The translations under genes and the position numbers were made by a program. A DNA stretch of 64,000 bases from Burkholderiales bacterium (lineage in GTDB: Bacteria > Pseudomonadota > Gammaproteobacteria > Burkholderiales > Burkholderiaceae_C), in assembly GCA_003963075.1 (NCBI GenBank), contig RXJV01000019.1:1-64000 (forward strand), read 5' to 3'. Every line of letters begins with the position of its first letter. Position 1 is the stretch's first letter. Shown piece by piece: positions 50,483 through 59,382 of the stretch. The notes below the pieces were generated by a model. It saw only the letters and a list, made by a program, of their open reading frames with translations. It had not been told where the DNA came from and did not search any database.

Positions 50483-51940
50483 GTGAAAGCCGTCGTGCAG
50501 CTCAACCAACGCCTGGCCGTGAAGTGGTCGCGCCTCAGCACGGACTTCCTGCCGTTCGCCGATGCGGCCACCACCGAGCTGCCGCTGTCGCGCCTGCTGC
50601 GTTTGGCGCTGTTCCAGGTCTCGGTCGGCATGGCCTACGCGCTGCTGGTCGGTACGCTGAACCGGGTCATGATCGTCGAGCTGGGCGTGTCCACCTGGCT
50701 GGTCTCGCTGATGGTGGCGCTGCCGCTGCTGGCGGGGCCGTTTCGAGCGCTGGTGGGCTATCGCTCGGACACCCATCTGTCGGCCCTGGGCTGGCGCCGG
50801 GTGCCCTACCTCTGGTTCGGCACGCTGCTGCAGTTCGGTGGCCTGTCCATCATGCCGTTCGCGCTGATCCTGCTGCAGCCGGGCGCCGAAGCCAGCGCGC
50901 CACCGGGAGCCACGGTCGTTGGGCATGCGGCCGCGGCCTTGGCCTTCGTCATGGTGGGGGCCGGCATGCAGACGACGCAGACCGCAGGCCTGGCGCTGGC
51001 CACGGACCAGGCGCGCGCTGACACCCGCCCGCGCGTGGTGGCGCTGATGTATGTGATGCTGCTGCTCGGCATGGTGGTGGCCAGCGCGGTGTTCAGCCTG
51101 GTGCTGCAAAGCTTCAGCGCCACGCGCCTGGTGGGCGTGGTGCAGGGCGCGGCGGCGGCCACGATGCTCTTCAACCTGGTCGCGCTTTGGAAGCAGGAGG
51201 CGCGCGGCCAAGCGGTGCGCAAGGCCGACGCCGAGCCGCAGATGCCGTTCCGGGCCGTCTGGCAGCGCTTTGCCGCCGACGCCAAGATCCGACGTTTTCT
51301 CGTCGCCGTGGCGCTCGGAACCGCGGCCTTCAACATGCAGGACATCGTGCTCGAACCCTATGGCGGCGCGATCCTGAAGCTGTCGGTGGCCGCCACCAGC
51401 CTGCTGACGGCCGGCATGGCGCTGGGCTCGGTGCTGGCCTTTGCGATCGCGGCGCGGCTGCTGCAACGGGGGTTTGACGCCTACCGGCTTGCTGCCATCG
51501 GTCTGCTGGTGGGCATCTGTGCCTTTGCGGCCGTCATCTTTGCCGCACCGCTGGCATCGGGCTGGCTGTTCCGCATCGGCAACATGCTCATCGGCCTGGG
51601 TGCAGGCCTGTTCGCCGTCAGCACGCTGGTGGTGGCCATGGGGCTGGACAGCAGCGACCGCGCCGGTCTGGCGCTGGGCGCCTGGGGCGCCATGCAGGCC
51701 ACCGCGGGCGGGCTGGCGGTGGCGCTGGGCGGCGTGCTGCGCGACGGCATCGAGGTGCTGGCCCGCCATGGCTGGCTGGGCACAGCGATGTCCGAGCCCC
51801 AGGTGGCCTACAGCGTCGTCTATCACCTGGAGATCGCGCTGCTGTTTGGCACGCTGATCGCCATCGGTCCCCTCGTGCGCCCGTCCGGGGCACGCCCTCC
51901 CTCCCACCAGCGCTTCGGCCTGGCGGAATTCCCAGGCTAG
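50483..51940 (+). CDS. lhaA: Light-harvesting complex assembly protein LhaA (PucC/BCD family)
   Basis: The 485-aa membrane protein with about twelve helices belongs to the PucC branch of MFS: LALFQVSVGMAYALLVGTLNRVMIVELGVSTWLVSLMVALPLLAGPFRALVGYRSDTH and AAFNMQDIVLEPYGGAILKLSV. LhaA is required for LH1 assembly, perhaps by handing bacteriochlorophyll to the apoproteins. Its position before puhA is conserved in purple bacteria. It is separated from bchM by 70 bp with no clear promoter. Confidence 0.93.
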   Translation: MKAVVQLNQRLAVKWSRLSTDFLPFADAATTELPLSRLLRLALFQVSVGMAYALLVGTLNRVMIVELGVSTWLVSLMVALPLLAGPFRALVGYRSDTHLSALGWRRVPYLWFGTLLQFGGLSIMPFALILLQPGAEASAPPGATVVGHAAAALAFVMVGAGMQTTQTAGLALATDQARADTRPRVVALMYVMLLLGMVVASAVFSLVLQSFSATRLVGVVQGAAAATMLFNLVALWKQEARGQAVRKADAEPQMPFRAVWQRFAADAKIRRFLVAVALGTAAFNMQDIVLEPYGGAILKLSVAATSLLTAGMALGSVLAFAIAARLLQRGFDAYRLAAIGLLVGICAFAAVIFAAPLASGWLFRIGNMLIGLGAGLFAVSTLVVAMGLDSSDRAGLALGAWGAMQATAGGLAVALGGVLRDGIEVLARHGWLGTAMSEPQVAYSVVYHLEIALLFGTLIAIGPLVRPSGARPPSHQRFGLAEFPG

Positions 51941-51950
51941 GAGAGTTCCC

Positions 51951-52715
51951 ATGCAAACCGGTGCCATCACAGGCTATATCGACGTCGCCCAGCTCGTGCT
52001 GTACGCGTTCTGGATCTTCTTCGCGGGACTCATCGTCTACCTGCACCGCGAGAACAAGCGCGAGGGCTATCCGCTGGAATCGGATCGCTCGCGGTCCATC
52101 TCGGTGCAGGGCTGGCCCGCCGTGCCCGAGGCCAAGACCTATCGCCTGGCCAATGGCGAAACGGTCGACATCCCGAATGCGCGGCGTGACCAGCAGCCAC
52201 CGCTGCACGAAGGGGCCTACCGCGGCGCGCCGCTGCAGCCGCAGGCCTCGGGCAGCGATCTGCTGCTTGCCGGCGTCGGCCCGGGGAGCTGGAGCGATCG
52301 GGCCGATGTTCCTGACCTGAGCTACGAAGGCCTGCCCAAGATCGTGCCGCTGCGCGTGGCACCTGGCTTCGGCGTGGCGGCTCAGGATGTCGACCCCCGG
52401 GGGCTGCCGGTGCTCGGCGACGATGGCGTGGAAGGGGGACGGGTGGTCGACCTGTGGGTTGACCGCTCGGAGATGCTGTTCCGCTATCTCGAGGTCGAGG
52501 TGACCGGCGGCGGCCGCGTGCTGCTGCCGATGAACTTTGCCCGGGTGGAGCAACGCCAGATCCGCGTGCAGTCCATCCTCGGCGCCCAGTTCGACCGGGT
52601 CCCGCGGACCCGTGCGGCCGAGCAGGTGACGCTGCTGGAAGAGGAAAAGATCATGGCCTACTACGGTGCCGGCACGCTGTATGCGACGCCGGACCGGCAG
52701 GAGCCGCTGCTGTGA
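51951..52715 (+). CDS. puhA: Photosynthetic reaction centre H subunit
   Basis: The H subunit caps the cytoplasmic face of the reaction centre and guides proton transfer to QB. The 254-aa protein has one N-terminal membrane helix (VAQLVLYAFWIFFAGLIVYLH) followed by RENKREGYPLESD. The cytoplasmic beta-barrel domain contains EGGRVVDLWVDRSEMLFRYLEVEV and VLLPMNFARVEQRQIRVQSI. AGGAG lies seven bases before the ATG, one of the best ribosome sites in the operon, in line with high expression. Confidence 0.97.
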   Translation: MQTGAITGYIDVAQLVLYAFWIFFAGLIVYLHRENKREGYPLESDRSRSISVQGWPAVPEAKTYRLANGETVDIPNARRDQQPPLHEGAYRGAPLQPQASGSDLLLAGVGPGSWSDRADVPDLSYEGLPKIVPLRVAPGFGVAAQDVDPRGLPVLGDDGVEGGRVVDLWVDRSEMLFRYLEVEVTGGGRVLLPMNFARVEQRQIRVQSILGAQFDRVPRTRAAEQVTLLEEEKIMAYYGAGTLYATPDRQEPLL

Positions 52716-53422
52716 AGGCCGTCGCGACGTCGGTCAACCTGCTGGCGCCGGCGCATGAACACGAGTTCGAGGCGGCGCCGGGCCTGCCCGAGGCCTTGCC
52801 GGCGGGCGAGGTGCAGCTCTGGCAAGGCCGTCCCGATGCCGTCTTGCTGGGCCGCCAGGCGCTGCATCTGGACGCACTGCTGGTCTACTTTGCGATGCTG
52901 CTGGCCTGGCGCGGCATCGGCAGCGTCTACGACGGTGCCAGCCCTGGGCAGGCGCTGATGGCCATGGCCGGCATGCTGCCGCTGATCACGCTGGCACTGG
53001 CCCTGCTGAGCACCATCGCCTGGCTGATGGCGCGCACCACGGTCTACACCATCACCAACAAGCGCGTGGTGATGCGCGTGGGCGTTGTGCTGAGCATCAC
53101 CTTCAACCTGCCGTTCGCGCAGATCGGGTCTGCCGGCCTGCGCCGGCGCGGCCGCGGCGGCGACATCGTGCTCAGCCTGTGCGGCACCGACAACATCGCC
53201 TATGCCCATCTGTGGCCGCATGCGCGACCCTGGCGGGTCAGGCGCACCCAGCCCATGCTGCGTGGCCTCGTCGATGCCCAGGTCGTGGCGCAGACGCTGG
53301 CCCGCGCGCTGCAGCAGGCCGAGGCGGCTCGCCAGGTGTTGCCGCTGCGGGCGGTCGGCGCCGTCGACACGCGCCGCAGCGCGCCCACGCAGCTGGCCCG
53401 GCCGCGGGCTCAGGCCGCCTGA
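52712..53422 (+). CDS. puhB: Reaction centre assembly protein PuhB
   Basis: PuhB is a membrane factor needed for efficient reaction-centre assembly. The 236-aa protein starts at GTG 52712 overlapping the puhA stop (GTGA). It has an N-terminal soluble stretch, about two or three membrane helices (LDALLVYFAMLLAWRGI; MLPLITLALALLSTIAWLMA), and a PH-like domain (TTVYTITNKRVVMRVGVVLSITFNLPFAQIGSAGLR). The C-terminal ~40 residues are variable. Order puhA-puhB-puhC matches known clusters. Confidence 0.94.
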   Translation: MKAVATSVNLLAPAHEHEFEAAPGLPEALPAGEVQLWQGRPDAVLLGRQALHLDALLVYFAMLLAWRGIGSVYDGASPGQALMAMAGMLPLITLALALLSTIAWLMARTTVYTITNKRVVMRVGVVLSITFNLPFAQIGSAGLRRRGRGGDIVLSLCGTDNIAYAHLWPHARPWRVRRTQPMLRGLVDAQVVAQTLARALQQAEAARQVLPLRAVGAVDTRRSAPTQLARPRAQAA

Positions 53423-53439
53423 GGCGGCGAGGATCGATC

Positions 53440-53910
53440 GTGTCCACCGGCTTGCGCGCCAATCCCAACCGCCTGCCGTTGCTGGCCATGGCGGCGCTGG
53501 TGCTGGTTTGCCTGGTCGGTGTCGCTGCGGTGCGCCTGTCCGGACTGAGCGCCCAGCAGCAGGCCGATGCGGCCGCGCTCAGCATCCGGCAACTGCGCTT
53601 CGAGGACCGCGACGACGGCGGCATCAACGTGCTGGAGGCCGGCAGCGGCACGCTGCTCGCCGCGGTGGCGCCCGGCACCAATGGCTTCCTGCGCAGCACC
53701 ATGCGCGGCCTGGTGCGGGAGCGCAAGCGCCAGGGCTACGGTCCGGACCTGCCGTTCGAACTGGTGGCGCATGTCGACGGCCGCTTGACGCTGATCGACC
53801 CCGGAACGCAAAGACGCATCGATCTTGAATCCTTTGGGCCCACCAACTCGGCGGTGTTCGCCCAGTTGCTGCCCGTGACTCCCGGAGTTCACCATGTCGC
53901 ACAGCCTTGA
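53440..53910 (+). CDS. puhC: Photosynthetic complex assembly protein PuhC
   Basis: PuhC is a membrane-anchored protein that aids reaction-centre/LH1 organisation. The 156-aa reading starts at GTG 53440, after GAGGA, which gives an N-terminal membrane anchor ([25 protein letters not shown]). The periplasmic domain contains [48 protein letters not shown] and [23 protein letters not shown], matching the family. The longer track ORF begins inside puhB. It overlaps acsF by 17 bases. Confidence 0.92.
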   Translation: MSTGLRANPNRLPLLAMAALVLVCLVGVAAVRLSGLSAQQQADAAALSIRQLRFEDRDDGGINVLEAGSGTLLAAVAPGTNGFLRSTMRGLVRERKRQGYGPDLPFELVAHVDGRLTLIDPGTQRRIDLESFGPTNSAVFAQLLPVTPGVHHVAQP

Positions 53911-54970
53911 ATTGCAGACTCCCGAAGATGCCGCCCGCCTGGCCCAGGCCGAGACCGTGCTCACGCCGCGCTTCTACAAGACCGACTATGCGGCCATGGA
54001 TCGACTGGACATGGGCCCCATCCGCGCCGAATGGGACGCGATGATGGCCGAGTACCAGGGCGACAACAACCACGACCATTTCCAGCGCAGCCCCGAGTTC
54101 GCAGCGGAGGTGGCGGCCTTGTCGGCGCATTGGTCGCCCGAGCTCAGGCGCGATTTCCAGGCCTTCCTGGTCAGCTCATTGACGAGCGAGTACTCCGGAT
54201 GCGTGCTCTACAACGAGATCGCCAAGAACGTCAGCAACCCCGACATCAAGCAGCTGATGCGCTATCTGACGCGGGACGAATCGCGGCATGCCAACTTCAT
54301 CAACCAGTCGCTGAAGGACTTCGGGTTGGGCGTGGACCTGGTGAAGCTCAAGCAGACCAAGGCCTACACCTACTTCAAGCCGAAATACATCTTCTACGCG
54401 ACTTATCTGTCCGAGAAGATCGGCTATGCCCGCTACATCAGCATCTACCGGCAGCTCGAACGCCACCCGGAAAAGCGCTTCCACCCGATCTTTCGATGGT
54501 TCGAGCGCTGGTGTCATGACGAGTTCCGGCATGGCGAGTCTTTCGCATTGATGATGCGGGCCCAGCCCCATCTGCTGCAAGGCGGCAACAAGCTGTGGAT
54601 CCGCTTCTTCCTGCTGGCGGTCTACGCGACGATGTACGTGCGCGACCACACCCGGCCCTGGCTCAGCGAGGCCCTGGGCATGGACCCGACGGAATACGAC
54701 TACCGCGTCTTCGACATCACCACCGAGATCACACGCCAGGTGTTTCCGCTCAGCCTGGACACCCAGCGGCCGGCCTTCCGCGCGGGCATGGACAGGCTCT
54801 GCGCGATCTCCACCTCGGCCGAGCGCGCCAAGGCGCGCGGCGGTCTGATTGGGCGGCTGCAGTGGGCATGGTGCGCCGCGCGTGCGGCCCTGTGCTTCGG
54901 CAGGCTCTACCTGCTGCCCACCAAGACCCATGCGCTGCCGCAAGACATGCGCGTCGCGCCCAGCTGGTAG
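53894..54970 (+). CDS. acsF: Aerobic Mg-protoporphyrin IX monomethyl ester cyclase
   Basis: AcsF forms the isocyclic ring E using oxygen and a di-iron centre. The 358-aa protein shows the carboxylate/histidine ligand motifs [20 protein letters not shown] and [17 protein letters not shown], plus the family start [17 protein letters not shown]. This oxygen-dependent route is used by aerobic or facultative phototrophs. The oxygen-independent bchE is not in the window, so the anaerobic alternative cannot be judged. It lies between puhC and puhE, as in other betaproteobacteria. Confidence 0.97.
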   Translation: MSHSLELQTPEDAARLAQAETVLTPRFYKTDYAAMDRLDMGPIRAEWDAMMAEYQGDNNHDHFQRSPEFAAEVAALSAHWSPELRRDFQAFLVSSLTSEYSGCVLYNEIAKNVSNPDIKQLMRYLTRDESRHANFINQSLKDFGLGVDLVKLKQTKAYTYFKPKYIFYATYLSEKIGYARYISIYRQLERHPEKRFHPIFRWFERWCHDEFRHGESFALMMRAQPHLLQGGNKLWIRFFLLAVYATMYVRDHTRPWLSEALGMDPTEYDYRVFDITTEITRQVFPLSLDTQRPAFRAGMDRLCAISTSAERAKARGGLIGRLQWAWCAARAALCFGRLYLLPTKTHALPQDMRVAPSW

Positions 54971-55010
54971 GCGCCGAGATGCAGCAAACCTCACGCTTGC
55001 GGCACTGAAT

Positions 55011-55778
55011 ATGCAACACGGCTGGCCTGCGCTCTACACCTTGCTGCTGTGGTGGTTCAGCACCGGCCTGATCCTGTACCTGAACGGCCTGCCGCGTGCC
55101 ACCCACCCCTGGACCTTCGCGTCGGCCACGGTGCTGCTGGGCATTGCACTGGTGGGGGTGTCGGTGTCGGCATCGGACACCCGCGTCACCGGAGCCTATC
55201 TGGCATTCACGGCCGCGCTGATGGTCTGGGCCTGGCAGGAGATTGGCTTCCTGCTCGGCTACGTCACCGGGCCGCGCCGGCATGCCTGCCCTCCGAGCGC
55301 TCGCGGCTGGCGCCGTGCGGGCCACGCGGTGATGGCCATCCTGTATCACGAGCTCGCGTTGATCGTGCTGGGTGCGGCCATCCTGGCCTTGAGCTGGCAC
55401 AAGCCCAACCAGCTTGCGGCGTGGACATTTGGCGTGCTGTGGCTGATGCGGCTGTCGGCAAAACTGAATGTCTTCCTCGGGGTGCGCAACTTGAACGAGC
55501 AGTTTCTGCCCGAGCATCTGCGCTATATGCACAGCTACTTCCGCCAGCGCAGCAGCAATGCCTTGTTCCCGGTCAGCGTCATCGGCGTCACGGCCTTGGC
55601 GGCCAGCGCCTGGCACATCGCCGTGGCACTGCATCGCGACAGCTTCGACATCACCGCGGGCAGCTTTGTCGCCACGCTGCTGAGCCTGGCGTTGATCGAG
55701 CATGGGTTCATGATGCTGCCGCTGCGCAGTGAGAGGCTTTGGGACTGGGGCCTGCGATCACGCGCGCCCCACCCTTGA
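55011..55778 (+). CDS. puhE: PuhE (DUF3623) membrane protein
   Basis: The 255-aa protein with about seven membrane segments matches PuhE: LYTLLLWWFSTGLILYLNGLPRATHPWTF, YLAFTAALMVWAWQEIGFLLGYVTGPRR and FGVLWLMRLSAKLNVFLGVRNLNEQFLPEHLRYMHSYF. PuhE modulates pigment synthesis or complex assembly in Rhodobacter. I use ATG 55011; the longer track ORF runs into acsF. It is the last gene of the superoperon and convergent with bchO. Confidence 0.93.
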   Translation: MQHGWPALYTLLLWWFSTGLILYLNGLPRATHPWTFASATVLLGIALVGVSVSASDTRVTGAYLAFTAALMVWAWQEIGFLLGYVTGPRRHACPPSARGWRRAGHAVMAILYHELALIVLGAAILALSWHKPNQLAAWTFGVLWLMRLSAKLNVFLGVRNLNEQFLPEHLRYMHSYFRQRSSNALFPVSVIGVTALAASAWHIAVALHRDSFDITAGSFVATLLSLALIEHGFMMLPLRSERLWDWGLRSRAPHP

Positions 55779-55810
55779 ACGGCCCGACCCGGCGCAACGC
55801 AATGCGGCGG

Positions 55811-55850
55811 CGTGTGGCGGCCTGTTGCGGCGTGTGGTGGCCTGTTGCGG
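55811..55850. repeat. Tandem 20-bp repeat, two copies
   Basis: CGTGTGGCGGCCTGTTGCGG is followed directly by a copy with one change (CGTGTGGTGGCCTGTTGCGG). It fills most of the 97-bp gap between convergent puhE and bchO. No terminator stem is obvious there. Confidence 0.85.
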
Positions 55851-55875
55851 CCCGAGGCTCGGCGGTCGATCGGCG

Positions 55876-56745
55876 TCAGACGTCTGCCGCGGCCTGGTGG
55901 CGCGTGTGATCCCACAAGGCCATCAACAGCCCATTGACCACCTCTGGCGCCTCCTCGTGGGCGAGATGTCCCAGCCCCTGCAAGGGGACGAAGCGCGCAT
56001 GCCGCAGCCGCCGCGCGAGCTCCAGCGACCGCACCGGTGCGACGGTGCGATCGGACAGCCCCGCCGCCAGCCACAGCGGCAGCTGCAAGCGCGGCAGCTG
56101 CGCCTGCAGTGAGTCGAGCCGCCAGTTCGCGAGCATGTCCAGCACGCCGCGAACATGGTCGGGCTGGCCCATCAGGCCGCGGTAGTGGGCCACGCCGGCG
56201 TCGTCCAGCCGCGAGCCGGTGGACGCAATCAGATGGCCGAGTGCGCCGGGTTGCGCGGCGTGGCGGGTGACCCAGGCGGGAAGGCTGCTGCTGCGCGCGG
56301 CGAGGCGTGCCATGGCCGGTCCGAGCAGGCCCAGCAGACCGGGCAGGGGCTCCAAGGCGCCGTTGACGGCCAGCAGTCCCTGGGCGGCAGGCAGGCGGCC
56401 GTCGAGCGCGAGCTGGGCCATCACGGCCGCTCCCGCCGAATGGCCCGCCACCAGACGTGGCTGCCAGTGCAAGGCGGCCAGCAGCTCGGCAATCGCCTGC
56501 GCCATGCGGTCGAGGCTGGCGCGGCGATCGTCGAACGCCCGCGTGCCGCCGTGGCCGGGCAGGTCGGGAGCAATCACGTCGAATGACGCGGCCAGCCCCG
56601 GCAGGCAACCGGCCCAGGACTGTGCCGACGAGGCCGCGCCGTGAAGCAGCAACAGGCCGGGTGCCCCTGGCCTGCCGGCACGTCGCAACCGCCAGAGCCG
56701 GCCGCCGGCCGACACGTCGAGGGGCGGGGGAATTTCGGGGGGCAT
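55876..56745 (-). CDS. bchO: BchO alpha/beta hydrolase
   Basis: The 289-aa hydrolase is found in most proteobacterial photosynthesis clusters. It has the oxyanion segment LLLLHGAASSAQSWAGCLPGLAASFDVIAPDLPGHGG, nucleophile elbow AGHSAGAAVM, and a catalytic His in GLGHLAHEEAP. Its exact substrate is not established in the literature I know; a role around Mg-protoporphyrin is often suggested. It is divergent from crtI across a 41-bp spacer with a PpsR box. Confidence 0.93.
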   Translation of the reverse strand: MPPEIPPPLDVSAGGRLWRLRRAGRPGAPGLLLLHGAASSAQSWAGCLPGLAASFDVIAPDLPGHGGTRAFDDRRASLDRMAQAIAELLAALHWQPRLVAGHSAGAAVMAQLALDGRLPAAQGLLAVNGALEPLPGLLGLLGPAMARLAARSSSLPAWVTRHAAQPGALGHLIASTGSRLDDAGVAHYRGLMGQPDHVRGVLDMLANWRLDSLQAQLPRLQLPLWLAAGLSDRTVAPVRSLELARRLRHARFVPLQGLGHLAHEEAPEVVNGLLMALWDHTRHQAAADV

Positions 56746-56786
56746 ACCGGGTTGTCAATAAAACGTGACAAGCATAGGATCAATCC
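56746..56786. promoter_or_regulatory. bchO-crtI divergent promoter with consensus PpsR box
   Basis: TGTCAATAAAACGTGACA (56753-56770) fits the full PpsR/CrtJ consensus TGT-N12-ACA, including the inner C and G. For crtI, TTGTCA (56752-56757) and TAGGAT (56775-56780) are spaced by 17 bp, and the ATG follows six bases later. AGGA inside TAGGAT could also be a ribosome site, so the crtI start is either leaderless or served by that AGGA from an upstream transcript. One operator serves both directions. Confidence 0.8.
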
Positions 56787-58361
56787 ATGTTGACACAAAG
56801 CCCGAGCCCCTCGGTAGCCGTGCCGGCCCCGGCGCAGGCGATCGTCATCGGCAGCGGCTTTGGCGGCTTGGCGGCGGCGGTTCGGCTGGGTGCGCGCGGC
56901 TACCGGGTGACGGTGCTCGAAAAGCTCGATGCCCCCGGCGGCCGCGGCTACGTGCACCGGCAGGACGGCTTCACCTTCGACGCCGGCCCCACGGTCATCA
57001 CCGCACCCTTCCTGTTCGAGGAGCTGTGGGCCCTGTGCGGCAGGCGCCTGGCCGACGACGTGGACCTGCGGCCGGTGGCGCCGTTCTACCGCGTGCGCTT
57101 CGACGACGGCAGCACGTTCGACTACAGCGGCGACCCGGCCGCGATGCGCGCCGAGATCGCCCGCCTGGCGCCTGACGATGTCGAGGGCTATGAGCGCTTC
57201 CTGAAGGCCAGCGAGGCGATCTACAAGGTCGGCTTCGAGCAGCTCGGCCACGTCTCGTTCGACCGCTGGACGACCATGGCCAAGGTGCTGCCTGACCTGC
57301 TGAAGCTGGAGGGCTACCGCACCGTCTGGGGCCTGGCCTGCAAGCATGTCAAGAACGAGAAGCTGCGTGTGGTGCTGACCTTCCAGTCGCTGCTGGTGGG
57401 CGGCAACCCCTTTGCCACCACGTCGGTGTATTGCCTGATCGCCTTTCTGGAGCGGCGTTTCGGGGTGCACTTCGCGATGGGCGGCACCGGCGCGCTCGTT
57501 GCGGGCCTGGTGAAGCTGATCGAAGGGCAGGGCGGCCGCGTGCTGTGCAACCAGCCGGTGGACGAGATCGTGGTGGAGCGCGGCGCCGCCTGTGGCGTGA
57601 GGCTGGCGTCCGGCGCGGTGATGCCGGCCGATGTGGTGGTGAGCAACGCGGACGCGGCCTTCACCTACCAGCGCCTGCTGCCGGCTCGCCACCGCCGCCA
57701 CTGGACGGACCGGCGCATCGCCCGCGCGCGCTACTCGATGAGCCTGTTCGTCTGGTACTTCGGCACGCGGCGCCAGTACCCCGACGTGGCCCACCACACC
57801 ATCTCGCTGGGCCCGCGCTACCAAGGCCTGCTGGATGACATCTTCACGAAGAAGCACCTGGCCGACGACTTCAGCCTCTACCTGCACCGCCCCACCGCCA
57901 CCGACCCGAGCCTGGCCCCGCCCGGCTGCGACACCTTCTATGTGCTGGCCCCCGTGCCGCATCTGGATGCCGGCGTCGACTGGCGCGCACGCGCCGAGCC
58001 CTACCGTGCCACCATCGCCAAGCGCCTGGGCGAGACGCTGCTGCCGGGGCTGGAACACGAGGTGGTCACCTCGCTGATGCTCACGCCGCAGGACTTCCAG
58101 GACCGGCTCAACAGCTACAAGGGCGCCGCCTTCGCGATGGAGCCGGTGCTGACGCAGAGCGCCTGGTTCCGGCCGCACAACCGCAGCGAGGAGGTCGACC
58201 GGCTCTACCTCGTCGGCGCCGGCACCCACCCGGGCGCCGGTCTGCCGGGCGTGCTGTCGTCGGCCCGCGTGCTGGATGCGGTGGTGCCGCATGGGCGCGA
58301 CCTGGCCCGCCACTCACCGATGCCTGCCGAGGAGGGCCTGCCCCATGTCCGACACGCCTGA
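56787..58361 (+). CDS. crtI: Phytoene desaturase
   Basis: CrtI introduces several double bonds into phytoene to give neurosporene and/or lycopene. The 524-aa flavoprotein has the N-terminal FAD site AIVIGSGFGGLAAAVRLGARGYRVTVLEKLDAPGGRGYVHRQDGFTFDAGPTVITAP. The C-terminal bacterial desaturase signature is LVGAGTHPGAGLPGVLSSARVLDAVV. It is the first gene of crtI-crtB-hemA-small ORF. In Rubrivivax the enzyme can do three or four desaturations; this cannot be decided here. Confidence 0.97.
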   Translation: MLTQSPSPSVAVPAPAQAIVIGSGFGGLAAAVRLGARGYRVTVLEKLDAPGGRGYVHRQDGFTFDAGPTVITAPFLFEELWALCGRRLADDVDLRPVAPFYRVRFDDGSTFDYSGDPAAMRAEIARLAPDDVEGYERFLKASEAIYKVGFEQLGHVSFDRWTTMAKVLPDLLKLEGYRTVWGLACKHVKNEKLRVVLTFQSLLVGGNPFATTSVYCLIAFLERRFGVHFAMGGTGALVAGLVKLIEGQGGRVLCNQPVDEIVVERGAACGVRLASGAVMPADVVVSNADAAFTYQRLLPARHRRHWTDRRIARARYSMSLFVWYFGTRRQYPDVAHHTISLGPRYQGLLDDIFTKKHLADDFSLYLHRPTATDPSLAPPGCDTFYVLAPVPHLDAGVDWRARAEPYRATIAKRLGETLLPGLEHEVVTSLMLTPQDFQDRLNSYKGAAFAMEPVLTQSAWFRPHNRSEEVDRLYLVGAGTHPGAGLPGVLSSARVLDAVVPHGRDLARHSPMPAEEGLPHVRHA

Positions 58362-59382
58362 ACTGCTGGAGGCCGACCTGGCCATCTGCCGCGCCAGCCT
58401 GGCCCACCATTCCAAGACCTTCCATGCCGCATCGCTGCTGCTGCCGCCGGCGGTGCGCGCGCCGGCGACCGTGCTCTACGGCTTTTGCCGGCTGGCCGAT
58501 GACACGGTGGACGTGGAAGGCGGCCGGCGCCTGGCGCTGACCCAGCTGCGGCGCCGGCTGGACCGCGTGTTCGAGGGCCGGCCGCAGCCGGTGGCGGCCG
58601 ACCGCGCGCTGGCCGCGGTGGTGGCGCAGTTCGGCATCCCGCGCGGCCTGCTGGACAAGCTGCTGGAGGGCCTGACCTGGGATGTCGATGGCCGGAGCTA
58701 CGACACGCTGGCTGAGCTGCAGGACTACGCCGCCCGCGTGGCCGGCAGCGTGGGCGCGATGATGAGCCTGCTGATGCGCACCCGCGAGCCTGATGCGCTG
58801 GCTCGCGCCTGCGACCTGGGCGTGGCGATGCAGCTCTCCAACATCGCCCGCGACGTGGGCGAGGATGCCCGCATGGGCCGCCTCTACCTGCCGCGCGACT
58901 GGATGCGCGAGGCTGGGCTGGACCCCGACGCGTGGCTGGCTTCACCCAGCTTCAGCCCGGCTCTGGCGGGCGTGGTGCACCGGCTGCTGGACGCCGCTGA
59001 CGCGCTCTATGCCCGCGCCGGCGCCGGTGTGGCGCGGCTGCCCTGGGCCTGCCGCCCGGGCATCAATGCCGCGCGGATGCTCTACGCCGCCGTGGGCCAC
59101 GAAGTGGCGCGTGCGGGCGGCGACTCGGTCAGCCGCCGCGCCGTGGTGCCGGGCCGGCGCAAGGGCTGGCTGCTGCTGCAGGCGGCCCTGTCGCTGAGGC
59201 CGTCGACACGGCTGCTGCGCCAGCCGGTGTTGCCGGCCTGCGCGCCGCTGCTGGCTGCTGTGGCCGGTGTGCCGGCGCCCCGCCATCGGCCCGCGGCCGA
59301 GGTGGTGCTGGACCTGTTCACGCGGCTGGAGCAGCAGGACCGCCAAGCGACTCAGGGCCGCTGGGGCCGGAGCCTGGCATGA
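58345..59382 (+). CDS. crtB: Phytoene synthase
   Basis: CrtB condenses two geranylgeranyl diphosphates to phytoene. The 345-aa protein has the two Asp-rich substrate motifs LADDTVD and NIARDVGEDARMGRLYLP, plus LQDYAARVAGSVGAMM. ATG 58345 overlaps the end of crtI by 17 bases; the longer ORF start lies within crtI. Its stop overlaps the hemA start as ATGA. Confidence 0.96.
   Translation: MSDTPELLEADLAICRASLAHHSKTFHAASLLLPPAVRAPATVLYGFCRLADDTVDVEGGRRLALTQLRRRLDRVFEGRPQPVAADRALAAVVAQFGIPRGLLDKLLEGLTWDVDGRSYDTLAELQDYAARVAGSVGAMMSLLMRTREPDALARACDLGVAMQLSNIARDVGEDARMGRLYLPRDWMREAGLDPDAWLASPSFSPALAGVVHRLLDAADALYARAGAGVARLPWACRPGINAARMLYAAVGHEVARAGGDSVSRRAVVPGRRKGWLLLQAALSLRPSTRLLRQPVLPACAPLLAAVAGVPAPRHRPAAEVVLDLFTRLEQQDRQATQGRWGRSLA

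Noticed and set aside
54979-55008. Nine-codon ORF between acsF and puhE
   Set aside because: It is too short and has no ribosome site or sign of conservation. It could only be a leader peptide, for which there is no evidence.
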